Of a stretch of DNA of 64,000 bases, positions 1 to 10,439 are shown piece after piece. The stretch spans positions 62,804,598-62,868,597 of the forward strand of contig CM045758.1 in NCBI GenBank assembly GCA_025200525.1, given 5' to 3'. Source of the stretch: Camellia lanceoleosa (taxonomy: Eukaryota; Streptophyta; Magnoliopsida; Ericales; Theaceae). Under the pieces are notes generated by a model. It did no database searches. It was given only the letters and a program-made list of their open reading frames with translations, and was not told the DNA's origin. The first letter of the stretch is position 1. The number at the start of each line of letters is the position of its first letter. The position numbers and the translations under genes were made by a program.

Positions 1-575
1 ATATGCAACAACCATAATAAACCAGCAGTAGCTACCGAGATTACTTCCATAATATAACCTAATGAGCCAAAATTGCCTGCCAAACTAGATTCCTTCCACC
101 AGCAGTAGATTACCAATTAGCATCAAAGCAAAATCAACAACCTAGCATCACAGCAGCAGTAGACAGCAGCATCAACGAACAAATTGCCCTTTAAGCAGCA
201 ACACAGACAGCAATATACAATAGAACCAGCATCTAGATACTACCAAACCAGCAATAATCAGCCATCAGAAGTGACCTCTGAACTGCTGGACGTTATTAAC
301 AATTTCCTGCACAGAGTAAAACCCATCACTAGAATGAGCCTTTACCCAAATGGCAATTCTGAATTTGATCGAGTTGCACACTTCCATCAGATGTGCTTGC
401 TTACTTTGGAACAGAACCTCATTCCTGAGCTTCCATAATGACCACAATACAGCCAATGGTATAGCTCGTCAAATCAAATTTGCAAACTTACCCCACTTAA
501 AACCACTCCACCAGCCAAGAAGTTCCTCCACATTCCGAGGTCACTTACCCCACCAAAACGCCCCTTTATTTTAAC
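1..575 (-). mobile_element. LINE remnant (RNase H / zf-RVT end of a plant L1-like ORF2)
   Basis: The minus-strand frame at 265-456 carries WSLWKLRNEVLF, the pattern seen just after the zinc-binding region of plant LINE reverse transcriptases, where the RNase H-like tail starts. The flanking minus-strand DNA has the CAG/CTG-rich composition also seen in the LINE at 33053-34571. Only about 60 residues are readable and both sides are interrupted. It is a dead fragment, cut by the window start. The family call rests on one short motif and on composition. Confidence 0.5.
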
Positions 576-1086
576 TCAATTCAAAATTTTCCAGTTCAAA
601 CAATTAAATTCTTATTTTTTTGTTTACTAGATTTACTCAAAATTAGTAAACAAAAATATGCAGGGGAAATTTTTTTTTACCAAAAAAAAAAAAAAAAAAA
701 CCAATGTTTGACATTGGTAACAAATCAAATCTTAACTTCTTAATTGTTTTTCAATTTAAATCATGATCAATTCTAATCATATATAATTTAAACAATTTAA
801 CTATTTTTCCATTCGTTATTACTGACAACCACTTCTCTTCCTTCTTTTTGTCCATCACCAACCCTTTTTTGTCCATCACCAACCCTTCTCTTCTCCGTGC
901 ATTCCCACTCCTCCTATACATCCACAACTGCTCCTACCCTTCCCCCACTCATTGTCACCTCTCTCATTCCTTCCCAAGTCCACAACGACGGCCACCGTCC
1001 AGCATCATTGACAAAAACTGATTAAATTGTCTAAATTGTCTTATTTCGTTAATTAGAAATAATAGATAGTTAAAATTAATACTATT
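576..1086. other. AT-rich non-coding DNA
   Basis: No credible frame is present. The stretch holds homopolymer A/T runs near 665-700 and a CT-rich stretch near 830-980. Nothing else is recognised. Confidence 0.6.
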
Positions 1087-1485
1087 GTAAATCAAACTCA
1101 CAAATATCATAACTTACATATGGTAGATACTCTTTAGCATTACCCCCACAAGGTTAATACAAGTCACATATTTAACAAAGAATTATGAATTTTCATATTA
1201 TTTTTGGTAAACAGTCCTATGATATGTTTACATTTCCTATATAACCCTCCTCTAGTTTAATTGAAAAAATATTTTTAAAAAAAATATAGGATCCTTAACT
1301 TTTTAATTATTTTAATTAAACAGATGAGATTACATAAGAAATGTAAATGGCCCTGTTTAACAAAAATAATAGTAAAATATATAATTAATTATCCATTAAA
1401 TATGTGACTCGTATTAACTTTGTGGGGGTAATGCTAAAGGGTGTGTACCATATGCAAGTTACACGATATTTGTGGGTTTAATTAT
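1087..1485. mobile_element. Long foldback (inverted-repeat) MITE
   Basis: The arm at about 1087-1178 is the imperfect reverse complement of the arm at about 1392-1485. Both contain TTAGCATTACCCCCACAA when read inward. Weaker pairing continues towards the centre near 1280, so almost the whole ~400 bp can fold back on itself. There is no coding frame. Superfamily is not settled, since I could not define a clean target duplication. Confidence 0.55.
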
Positions 1486-1750
1486 CACAAATGTTATAAC
1501 TCAATACTATGAGCGTTATAACTTAAAATAATAATAATTAAAAAAAAATTAATAACCAAACATCATATAAGATATAAACAAAGAGATATTGGAGTACAAT
1601 TAAAATAATATCATAACTAATATTACAATGAGTTCTAACTAAAATTACAATAGGTCATAATTAAAGATTGTAAAATTAATTTATTTATATAGTATATATA
1701 TTAATAATCAAGCCGAATATTCTCAAACAGAAACAATTTAATAAACAAGT

Positions 1751-2360
1751 CTAAAAATTCATTATGATTGGATATTATGAAATAAAAAGCCAATCTCATA
1801 CTTTTAATAAAGCATTTAATAAATAAGTCTAAAAATTTCCTTAAAAAAAAAAAAGGGTCTAAAAATTCATTATGACTGGATATCATGAAATAAAAAACTA
1901 GTCTCAAACTTTTAATAAAGCAGTTACTAGGTCTTGTTTGGAAAGTGATTAAGGCCTTATTTGGCAAGTGTCTTTTTTAGCTAAAAAAATCAAAAAGTCA
2001 TTAAAAAAATTAAAAAGCCAACAACTTATATCAAAAAGTCAAAGATTCCATTTTCTTTCTACTTTTTACACATTTTTTCATAAAAAATTAAAAAATCATC
2101 TCAAATATACTATTTTTTTTACATCATATTTTAGCTAAAAATGTAAAAAGTTACTAAAGAAGTCTGTTCTTAAACGAGGCCTAAATTTATTAAAAAGTCA
2201 AAATATTATTATAAAAAAAATCAATCTATTCTCTTTATTTATATATATATTTTTTCATCAGCATAAAAAAAAATACTAAAAAAATCAATTTTCTAAACAT
2301 TTATTACGACTGGATATTATGAAAAAAAAAAAAAAAACCAATCCCAAAATCTTAATAAAG
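1751..2360. repeat. Three dispersed copies of a ~65-bp AT-rich direct repeat
   Basis: Near-identical units lie at 1751-1814 and 1859-1922, and a decayed third unit at 2296-2360. They share a core containing CTGGATAT or TTGGATATTATGAAA and end in TTAATAAAG. The Tourist-like MITE at 1953-2181 sits between units 2 and 3, which fits insertion into an older short tandem array. Confidence 0.6.
1953..2181. mobile_element. Tourist-like MITE (PIF/Harbinger type)
   Basis: The ends are GGCCTTATTTGG and, in reverse complement, GGCCTCGTTTAA, flanked on both sides by the 3-bp duplication TAA (1950-1952 and 2182-2184). Terminal inverted repeats starting GGCC with a TAA/TTA target are the mark of Tourist/PIF-Harbinger MITEs. 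It is 229 bp and non-coding, with repeated AAAAAGTCA-like motifs inside. Confidence 0.6.
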
Positions 2361-2448
2361 TGAGTTGGGTTGGGTGAGCAATTTGACTGCCTTTGATCAG
2401 ATCGGGGAGGAGATCAGTCGAGATGTGTGTAAATTGATTTGGATACCT

Positions 2449-3582
2449 CACTACAAGAAAAAGTATCTTTGGCGACTAAATTTTTAGTAAGTCCATTTTT
2501 AGTTGCCAAAAGTCGACTTTTTAGTGTTCCCGACTAAATTTTTCGGTCGCCGGTTTTGTCACAAACGCATGGTCGCCGGAGGTATTGTCGACTAAAAAAG
2601 TTTGTCGGCAAAAAATAGGTCTTTAGCGACCAAAGTTTTGGTCGCCAATAGTCAATTACACTTTTTAAAATTATATATTTACTGACTAATCTTTTAGTCG
2701 CCAATAGTCAATGAATCGCCGACCAAACCTTTTAGTCGCCAAAAGAAACACTTTTAGCGACCAATAATTTTAGTCGCCAAAGCTCATTCCTTGAAAAAAA
2801 AAAAAAAAAAAAACTTTGTTTCCGCTGAGATTCAAACTACTAACCTCCCACATTCTAAACCTTAAACAACACACTCTCTCCACTATGCCTCTACAACACC
2901 ACATGATTATATATACAACACATATTATTTATATAGTATATTGACCCGTATTAATATAAAACTATATATATAAACATAATTATTTTTATTCAATATAATT
3001 ATTTTTATTCAATATAATTTATTTAAAAAATAAATTATTTACTAAAAAAAATATGAGACCACTTTTGGCGACTAAATCTGTTTTTTAGTCGCCAATTCTA
3101 TACTTTTGGCTACTGATTATTTTTTTAGTCACTAAAAGAATTAATTTCCGCCTAAAACCTCCACTTTTGGCGACTAAACTGAATTTTAGTTGCCAAAAAC
3201 CTCCACTTTTGGCGACTAAACTGAATTTTAGTTGCCAATTGTAGACTTTTAGCTACTAAATTTTTTTTAGTAGCCAAAAAGCTTCACTTTTGGCTACAAA
3301 ATTTAATTTTGTCGGTAAAACACGTATAATTGGCGACCAAACTGTTTTTTAGTCACCAAAACCTATACTTTTGGCTACTAAATTTTTTTAGTTGCCAAAA
3401 ACCTTCATTTTTGACTACTAAAATTTTTTTAGTCGCTAAAACCCATATAATCAGTGACTAAACTGATTTTTAGCTGCCAATAACTATACATTTGGCTACT
3501 AAACTGTTTTAGTCGCCAATTCTGCTACTTTCAGCGACGAAAATTCTATTTTTAGTCGTCAATTCTGCTTTTTCTTGTAGTG
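2449..3582. mobile_element. Complete non-autonomous CACTA (En/Spm) element
   Basis: It starts CACTACAAGAAA and ends TTTCTTGTAGTG, a perfect 12-bp terminal inverted repeat of the CACTA superfamily. It is flanked by the 3-bp target duplication CCT (2446-2448 and 3583-3585), the expected length. Both subterminal regions are packed with short copies in both orientations of a motif like TTTGGCGACTAAA / TTTAGTCGCCAAA, which in this superfamily act as transposase binding sites. The 1134 bp hold no transposase frame, so mobility would need a partner element. The mid-part (about 2790-3060) is unique AT-rich DNA. Confidence 0.9.
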
Positions 3583-4588
3583 CCTCTTACCGTTGAACTA
3601 AAAAGAAAAAAAAAAGTCTAGAAAATTAATGTGTAATTCAAATTCAATGTATGTATTATAATGAGACTCACTTTTAAAATGAATCTTAACTATACAATTA
3701 GTATGAGACATTAGGATTTGGCCCAATAATTTAGTAGTCACACATTTGGATGTAGTGAGGGAGACGTCAAGAGTTCAAATTGATGGAGTAGCAGCGAATG
3801 CCTTTAGTTGTAAACTAATTATACTAACATATTAATGCTATCTTTGTAAAAAATAAAAAATAAAAACGTATACAACTAGTCTTCTAAGTATATTTCTACA
3901 TAGGATTGAAAATGAGCCGGATTGAACTAAGTAGTAGGTTGTTCAAGTTTCGTTTGAAAAAGACAAGGCCCTTGTGACAAGTTGGCACCTTAGGATGAAG
4001 TGAGGAACTGTCAGAAGTTCGAGCTGATGGATTAGCGGCGGTCCTTTTAAGTGATACACTTCTATATACTAACTTTTCTAACAAACTAACAAATCTTTCT
4101 TTCTCAAATATTGATAAATAGAAAATAAAAAAGAAAATTTTAGTTTGAAAAATTTAACGAGTTTCAAAATGTATTTAAATTTGGTTTGTTTAGATAATAA
4201 GCCAATCTTGAACAAGTTGTTACCGAGCCAAACTCGAATCAAACTTAAAGAGTTTAATTTTTTATAGTGCACAAAAGCTTATCAAGTGGACTAGGAGGTT
4301 GTTCAAGTATTGTCTGTTTGATTTGATTTTTAAAAAATTGGTTTTAGATAAATTTACATTTATTTTTATTAATTTGTTGGTTATTTTGATCAATTTTTTT
4401 GTATTTTTTTAGATTTAATTAAGATGTAAAAAGTAAAATAAATTAACTAAAAAATTTTAAAAATCACTAAAAAAATTAAAAATTTAAACAAAAATCTGTA
4501 TATTTTTATTTAAATTTTTATTGAATTTTAGTAATTATTTTTATACTTGACCTAAACTTTTTATTATTATTATTTAGATGTATCTATC

Positions 4589-4634
<46 letters not shown>

Positions 4635-5055
4635 GATGTTGGCTGCCCTGACATGATGATGCGGGTAAACAAAGCTCATAGAACCCACACTAGTGGGTGG
4701 TCACAAAAAATGCAATTGCCAAAAATATCATCCTATGTAATGCCACCAACATAGTCTTAAAATATGTTAGTAATTTCTTATTTTATTTTTTATTATCTCA
4801 AAATATTAATCATTTTAAAAAAAAGAAGAATTGAAATAATATGAAAATTTTATTTTGTTATTCTATTAAATTTATTAACAACATAAAAAATATAATTATA
4901 ACAATTGATATGCTCTAAAAAATATATTATCAAAAAGTAATTTTAGAAAATCAATATTTTCAAAGTGTAATAATTGTATTATTAAAAAAACATTAAATTC
5001 TCCAAAAAAAAGTTATTATTTTAAGACAGAGGAAGTGTAAGATTGACTTCTCTTT
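3583..5055. other. AT-rich spacer with two SINE-like blocks and an (AG)21 tract
   Basis: Two related blocks, about 3720-3840 and 3970-4090, share GGATG(T/A)AGTGAGG, a box-B-like GAGTTCAAATTG or AAGTTCGAGCTG, and a tail ending in ATACTAAC. They look like decayed copies of one short retroposon family, possibly a SINE, but no target duplications were found. A perfect (AG)21 microsatellite lies at 4590-4631. No gene is seen. Confidence 0.4.
4590..4631. repeat. (AG)21 microsatellite
   Basis: Uninterrupted AG dinucleotides over 42 bp. Confidence 0.95.
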
Positions 5056-5217
5056 GAGTAATGTTACATGCACTAATTAGTGTACTAACTAGTGTACTAA
5101 CAGTAGTTATGATCTTATTATTGATCCCACTCATTATATCAATTACAAATACCAAAAATATATTAAATTATGCCACATCATCAATTGATACACTAATTGA
5201 TACATATAGCATTACTC
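5056..5217. mobile_element. Short inverted-repeat MITE
   Basis: The ends GAGTAATG and CATTACTC are exact complements. The pairing extends inward with some mismatches over more than 30 bp (AATTAGTGTA in both arms). It is 162 bp, AT-rich and non-coding. No unambiguous target duplication was seen, so the superfamily is open. Confidence 0.5.
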
Positions 5218-5540
5218 CTCCTCTTCACACCAAATAGTACTGGGTTTTTGACAAAGGTTTTTTTTTTTTACTTTTTGGGCTAAAATCTACAAAATGAGCT
5301 AAAATAGTTAATAAGACAAGATGTCACATTAAACCATAATCATTTTACTTTTTTCTCTTACAAATATCAACATCCAATTATAAAAAAAAATCTACTATCT
5401 TTCCAAATACAAAAATTTAGCCTATTAAAATAGTCAAAATTTAAAATAGTCTACTAAAATAACAAATTTCCAAACACCACTATACATTAGCATTTATCGC
5501 ATAGAATAATTCTATCTGAAAAATCTAGAAACCTCCTAGA
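5218..5540. other. AT-rich non-coding spacer
   Basis: Nothing recognised apart from homopolymer runs and AAAATAGT-like repeats. Confidence 0.6.
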
Positions 5541-6065
5541 TGTTGATTTGTGATTATGTATCAATTTTAAGCAGAATATAACAATCCCAATCAAACAATC
5601 AAGAGAAAGAGACACAAAGATTTTACGTGAAAAAATCACAATTGGACACCTTCCAATTGTGATAAAAACCACGCAATGACCACAAGAACAATCCACTAAG
5701 AAGATATAAAGGAATTACATGTATCACTCTCAATTATCTAGCGAATTCACAACGCCTAATTGAACCAACCTCTATGTGCCTCTTCCAACCCCATCTTGAG
5801 ATGGAATTGTCTTCGATGAGCCACTCCGGATTCCCTCCAAAGCTTCAGGCTCGAATTCTTCAGAATTCACAACTGAAGAACAACTCTCTCTTTTGTGTAT
5901 AACAAACAAACATTTGATGTACTCTCTTTAAACCATGAGTTGAATACTCAATAAAATATCAAAGAAAAATAACAAAATATCCCCAGATATAAACCTTTAA
6001 GAACAAAAAAAAAAAAAAGATCTGGAGGACTTCAATCAATTCCTTAGTTTTGAGAGAAAACCAAG

Positions 6066-6074
6066 TATTTATAG
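6066..6074 (-). promoter_or_regulatory. TATA box of the LTR at 5541-6570
   Basis: CTATAAATA on the minus strand, downstream of the CTCGAGCGA cluster and upstream of the presumed R/U5 part. Position and sequence fit an LTR core promoter. Confidence 0.5.
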
Positions 6075-6141
6075 AGAACCAAAAATAATCCAAGATTGGG
6101 AAGAACACAAACTCCTTGAGAAATCCGGATTCTGAGGCTCG

Positions 6142-6327
6142 CTCGAGCGAAGCTTTCCTGCCTCGAGCGAGGAGAGTAATTTTCATGATTTCTACTAGTG
6201 CCTTGGCTCGAGCGACAGATTCTTGGCTCGAGCGAGTAATACACTTCTTCAGGTTTTTGTATGGACGCAATCCTTGGCTCGAGCGAGCATTCCTTGGCTC
6301 GAGCGAGAAAGTCTTAGCTCGAGCGAG
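6142..6327. repeat. Seven copies of CTCGAGCGA in the LTR U3 region
   Basis: CTCGAGCGA occurs seven times in about 185 bp, mostly as GGCTCGAGCGAG, at irregular spacing of about 20-60 bp. The core GCTCGAGC is palindromic. The cluster lies upstream of the TATA box of the minus-strand LTR, where enhancer repeats are expected. It is a GC-rich island in AT-rich DNA. A regulatory role is inference. Confidence 0.7.
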
Positions 6328-6570
6328 CAACGGCTGACATGCAATTTTGAATGCAATTTTGAATTTTGCTTCGACCGCGAGCTGACCCCCGTAATAATCA
6401 GCGAAGTGGCAATCTTTAAAGCATTAACATCATAAACTTCTCTGTAAGTCTCGATTCGGGTTTGGATTTACATCTAATAAACTCATAGCCTCACTGAAAT
6501 AAAAGTGTGAAAATAAATACATCTGAAAGGAGTTTTGTCAAACGGGGTTGCCAAGAATAAAAACCTAACA

Positions 6571-7550
6571 CTATCTAACTGCCACACCAAAAGGATATAT
6601 TTGACGGGATCATATAATTAAATCCAAAAAAAAAATGATATAATTTTATATATTTAGTTATAATTAAAATAAAAAATATATAACCAAACATTATATGAGG
6701 TATAATCAAACATATCAAAATAATATCATAATTATATAAAAAAAAATATATGATAAGAGATATGTATTGTAGAATTCTCCGAAACTAAAATGTCTAATTT
6801 AATGTAAGGAAATCTTATGGTGTGCACCATATCACAAATTGACATAATTTTATCACAAAATTTTGTAACATCAATTATAAAATGTGTAATATTGCTACAA
6901 ATTAGCGTAATAAAATATCTAAAATTTTGTAATTCATGTTACAAAAGTTTATAACTTGATTATGATATTTTTTATTATCCCAATTTGTGAAGAGATTATT
7001 TTTTAGTTGATGTTAAAAAATTTTATAATAAATGTGTGTCTATTTTGGGCCCATTCAAGTGATTTCAATTGACTCCAAATAGACTACTTAAAAAAAAAAA
7101 AAAACAAATTAATCAAATATTTATAATTACATATTTGGATCGTTCAATTTTCTCTTTTGTTGTGTTAGATATAATTTAGGGACCATTCAAATTAGATAAC
7201 ACAAACTGGACAGCTTTTAAAACCATGATGAAAGAGAACATCTTTAATTAAGTGATTCTTTAAATGAGATTATAACTAATATCATTATATTTTAATCACT
7301 TGAATGAGTTAGTTATTATAATAACTATTTTGACCAAAATTTTTTTAAGTCTAACTATATTTGAAAAGTACTTAAAAGCTCTTTAAATAGTTTATGTATG
7401 TAAATAAGTAAATAAAAAATGACACTGAAATACATATATTAAAAACATAAGAAAAATAAAGAAAATACGTCTTTTATATTTTAACTCGTAAAAAATATAA
7501 AGTGTGATTGAAGCTACTCTGAGACAAGAAAACGAAAATGAATGAATTAC
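6571..7550. other. AT-rich DNA, presumed intron-side flank of the STP exon copy
   Basis: No coding frame and no recognisable sugar-transporter exon 2 are present here or further left. There are many A/T runs and short ATTATA repeats. Confidence 0.5.
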
Positions 7551-7679
7551 CTGAAATTCCAATGTCATAGCCAAAGAGAGCTCCTCCCATGGAAGCCACC
7601 ATACAAGATAAACTACGTATGAAGTCATCCTCCCATCGTATTTCCCACTTTTGCTCCTTGTTTCTGTTTTCTTTGCCAT
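7551..7679 (-). pseudogene. Stray copy of sugar-transporter (STP) exon 1, frameshifted
   Basis: The minus strand opens with ATG at 7679 and reads MAKKTETRSKSGKYDGRMTS, then loses frame. A single missing base after the YVV codons separates it from the rest of the first transmembrane segment, which is readable in the next frame as MGGALFGYDIGISG. The same splice context (CAG|GTAATTC) ends the exon at 7551. It matches exon 1 at 35556-35673 residue for residue over much of its length, and the upstream flanks also match (TCACTCACAAAGGAG). Unlike that copy it keeps four more residues. No exon 2 or 3 follows in the window, so it is either a partial duplicate or the head of a second gene whose remainder lies beyond position 1. 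Confidence 0.75.
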
Positions 7680-7738
7680 GCCTACCTTCTACCTAACAAG
7701 CTCACTCACAAAGGAGTGTCACAGATACATACATACAT

Positions 7739-7762
7739 ATACAGAGAGAGAGAGAGAGAGAG
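7739..7762. repeat. (AG)n microsatellite
   Basis: A short AG run in the flank upstream of the exon 1 copy. The equivalent place in the other copy (about 35717-35742) is a CA/TA microsatellite. Confidence 0.8.
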
Positions 7763-7883
7763 GGTTTCAATATGTAGATGAGGGAAGAGTGAGAGCAGTA
7801 CAACTTGACTGCCACTTATTGAGAAAATTACAGGACAAAAAAAAAAAAATTACACCAACATAAAAGGGTGCAAGGTCTTTCAC

Positions 7884-8179
7884 ATTATTATTATTATTAT
7901 TATTTTTTTTTTATCGGCAAATAAAATCTTTATTAATGAAGAAAACATACATTACATATGAGATTTTACATAAATAAGGAAGAAAAAAAGAACAAAGCAT
8001 AATGTTAGTGAAAAACCAACACCAGCTTAAATCAACACTTATTACCACCCAAAAACTAGCTCTACAAAAGCTTATAACCTACCAAAGCACTCTTACTTTA
8101 ATTCCTTGACACTTACCACACTAATGCCAACAGCAGAGCTTTATACAATCTTGCTTCCAAAAAAACAGTAGAGCTTTAC
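7884..8179 (-). mobile_element. 5'-truncated LINE insertion with 14-bp target duplication
   Basis: GCAAGGTCTTTCAC occurs on both sides, at 7870-7883 and 8180-8193. The insert begins on the plus strand with a T-rich run, then ATCGGCAAATAAAATC and CTTTATTAATG. Read on the minus strand this is a LINE 3' end with an A-rich tail. A similar 3' end occurs at 23580-23620 and 33065-33110. Only about 296 bp of the 3' region were copied and no coding part remains. Confidence 0.8.
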
Positions 8180-8193
8180 GCAAGGTCTTTCAC

Positions 8194-8648
8194 TTACACA
8201 CCCACATATTTTTTATTTTTTATTTTTGTAATTTTAATTCATATATCCCACTATATTGAAATTCCTCCTAATTTATTTGGTTTATTGTCAATGCCAATGG
8301 AGGTAGATTTTGTCAGTATTGATCCACTTTTTTATATTTTAATTGAAAAATGATTTGTGACACTAATTTGTTGAGCACTAATGACACTAATTTGCTGTTT
8401 TGGTAACTTTTTTTTTTTTTTTTTACCTGATATAGAAATTCGGGGCATTAGTGCCCCTGAATTTAGTGCCACAAATCACAATTGATTTTAATTATTGTAT
8501 TATTTTAATTCTTATAATTTTAATTGACTCCATTGTAACATCAAATTTTTATTTTGTCAAGACTAAAAAAACCCTAATAATGATCAATCCATATCATCAG
8601 TTTTATCTCTTAAATGTCAATTAGATATGTTGTATTTATATATGTACT
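8194..8648. other. AT-rich non-coding spacer
   Basis: A short inverted pair, GACACTAATTTG at 8358-8395 against a GGCACTAAATTC-like complement near 8455-8470, suggests another small decayed MITE. The borders cannot be fixed. Nothing else is seen. Confidence 0.4.
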
Positions 8649-9054
8649 AAGGGTTCATTTGGGATGTGAGTTGATTTTTTGACTTTTTAACTTTTTGACT
8701 ATTTTAATTTGGGACTAAAAAACTTTATTTGGGATAAGTTTTTTAACTTTTTTGACTTTTCTGAGAAAAAAATGAAATGATTATAGTTTGGAGGTAGCAT
8801 TTTGTCTTATTAGGTTAAAAAATATATTTTGTCTTTTTGTAACTATTTTAACTAAAAAAATTTCATTTTAACTTATGTTATAAAAAACTTTATTTGGGAT
8901 AAGTTTTTTAACTTTTTTGACTTTTCTGAGAAAAAAATGAAATGATTATAATTTGGAAGTAGCATTTTGTCTTATTAGGTTAAAAAATATATTTTGTCTT
9001 TTTGTAACTATTTTAACTAAAAAAATTTCATTTTAACTTATGTTAAACGAAGGC
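8649..9054. mobile_element. MITE-like element with an internal 165-bp tandem duplication
   Basis: The left end GGGTTCATTTGGG and the right end TTAAACGAAGGC form a rough inverted repeat. Inside, 8716-8880 and 8881-9045 are consecutive copies of one 165-bp unit, with differences such as TAGTTTGGAGG versus TAATTTGGAAG. The near identity points to a recent duplication inside an older element. Non-coding. Confidence 0.55.
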
Positions 9055-9529
9055 TAATGTGAAATAACATAATTATTGTCTCTCTACCTAATAATTCACC
9101 TCACTCTCTCAGTAGTGTGTATTATTCAATGGGTTAGGTGACTTTCAAGTTTACTGGGCTTATCATAAGTCTCATTTTGATAATTTAAAATATTTAATTT
9201 CATAAAAATCTCCATTAATATCATTCATGAAAAAATTATAATGATTTAATTATCTTAACTTTTTCATTTTATCATATTTATCTCTAAAAAAAATGATAAT
9301 TTATTTTTAAAAACATACTTCTCGTCTATTTTTTTTTTCAAATAAATACAAGAAAATAAAAAATATTATAAATCGACTTAATTTTTTTCATAAAAAATAT
9401 ACATTAGGGTTTTGCAAAATAAACCGTTCAAATCATCAAAACGGAAAATATGCACTCAAGTCGTTTCAAGTTTATATTTAAATATATAATGAGTATTTAA
9501 ATGTAAATGATGTTTAGATATAAAAATAA

Positions 9530-9530
9530 T

Positions 9531-9562
<32 letters not shown>
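9530..9562. repeat. (AC)n(AT)n microsatellite
   Basis: About ten AC units followed by about seven AT units inside dispersed repeat copy 1. Copy 2 has only a short AT run at the same place (43511-43520). Confidence 0.9.
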
Positions 9563-9563
<1 letters not shown>

Positions 9564-10439
9564 ACACATGCATTTTAATGTACAAAATACTAATATGATC
9601 ATTTTTCACGGATTGAACTGGGGGTGTAAATTAGACCAGGTTCGGCTTGGTCTGGCCCACCCGAATCTGGGCTCAAGCCGACACATGTTGGGCCGCCTGG
9701 GCTCCCGCTAAGATTCAGGCCGGGTTGGCCTACGAGTTAGAAAATTAGACTCAGGCTCTTGGGATATTTAGGCCTTGGGCAAATCGGCTGATCAGGCCAT
9801 GGGCTGAGCCAGGGAGCCTGGGCCTGGGCAGGCTTGAAAATTTTTCTAAAATTGTTTTTCTATTTTTTCCACTAAAAATGACATTAGTTTATGGGTGGGT
9901 TGGGACTCGGGTCGGGTTTTGAGTGAGCCTTGGACGGGTTCACGGGCCAAACCATGGGTGGGCCGGGTTTAAAATGGCGGTGTAGACACCCCATTTTTGA
10001 CCAACCTTAAGACTCAGACATCACCGATTGAGCGCTCGGTGATATTGCATATTGTGCTCGTGCGGAAGTTTCAGAGTCTCGGCTGCGAGCCTTGCCTGCG
10101 GACTTCCGGGCTCTTTCGTGTCTTGCCTCGGTTTGCGAACCAGGCTCCGTTTTCTCTGTTTTCTCTTCCCGAAGGGAGGGAAAGGTCTCATAGATCATCT
10201 CTCAGTGGCCGTAGGCTACGTTTCATGATCGTAGGCCATTTTTCCCGTTTGGAGCCTAGTTTTCGGTTTTTCAGAGCCGGTGGCCGTGTGCCTCGGTTCG
10301 GGACCGCTTAACCACCTCCGTTTGCTCCGGTTTTTGGTATACACCTCCATCCTCCATTACAAAACTTTGAGGCTATTTTCCAGAGGCTAGGAGCTCATCT
10401 TCTTGGTTCAAAAGCTGCTGGTTCATTGATCTTCAAGGG

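Larger units (their letters stand above)
5541..6570 (-). mobile_element. Probable Ty1/copia solo LTR
   Basis: Read on the minus strand it starts TGTTAGG and ends AATCAACA, the usual TG...CA shape. A TATA box lies about 500 bp in (6066-6074), and downstream is the block ending in TTTTCACGTAAAATC that also occurs in the copia LTRs at 17688 and 22351 in slightly different form. No gag-pol sits on either side, so it looks like a solo LTR of about 1030 bp. The flanks CTAGA (5536-5540) and CTATC (6571-6575) match only in the first three bases, so the target duplication is weak and the right border may be off. Confidence 0.45.

Noticed and set aside
2449..3582. CRISPR-like look of regularly spaced GGCGACTAAA repeats
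   Set aside because: Repeats occur in both orientations with irregular spacing, lie between CACTA ends, and the host is a plant.
5959..6337. Overlapping ORFs on both strands through the GCTCGAGCGAG cluster
   Set aside because: The frames are opened by the repeated GC-rich motif and encode only RAS/LER-type repeats. They lie within an LTR and resemble no protein.
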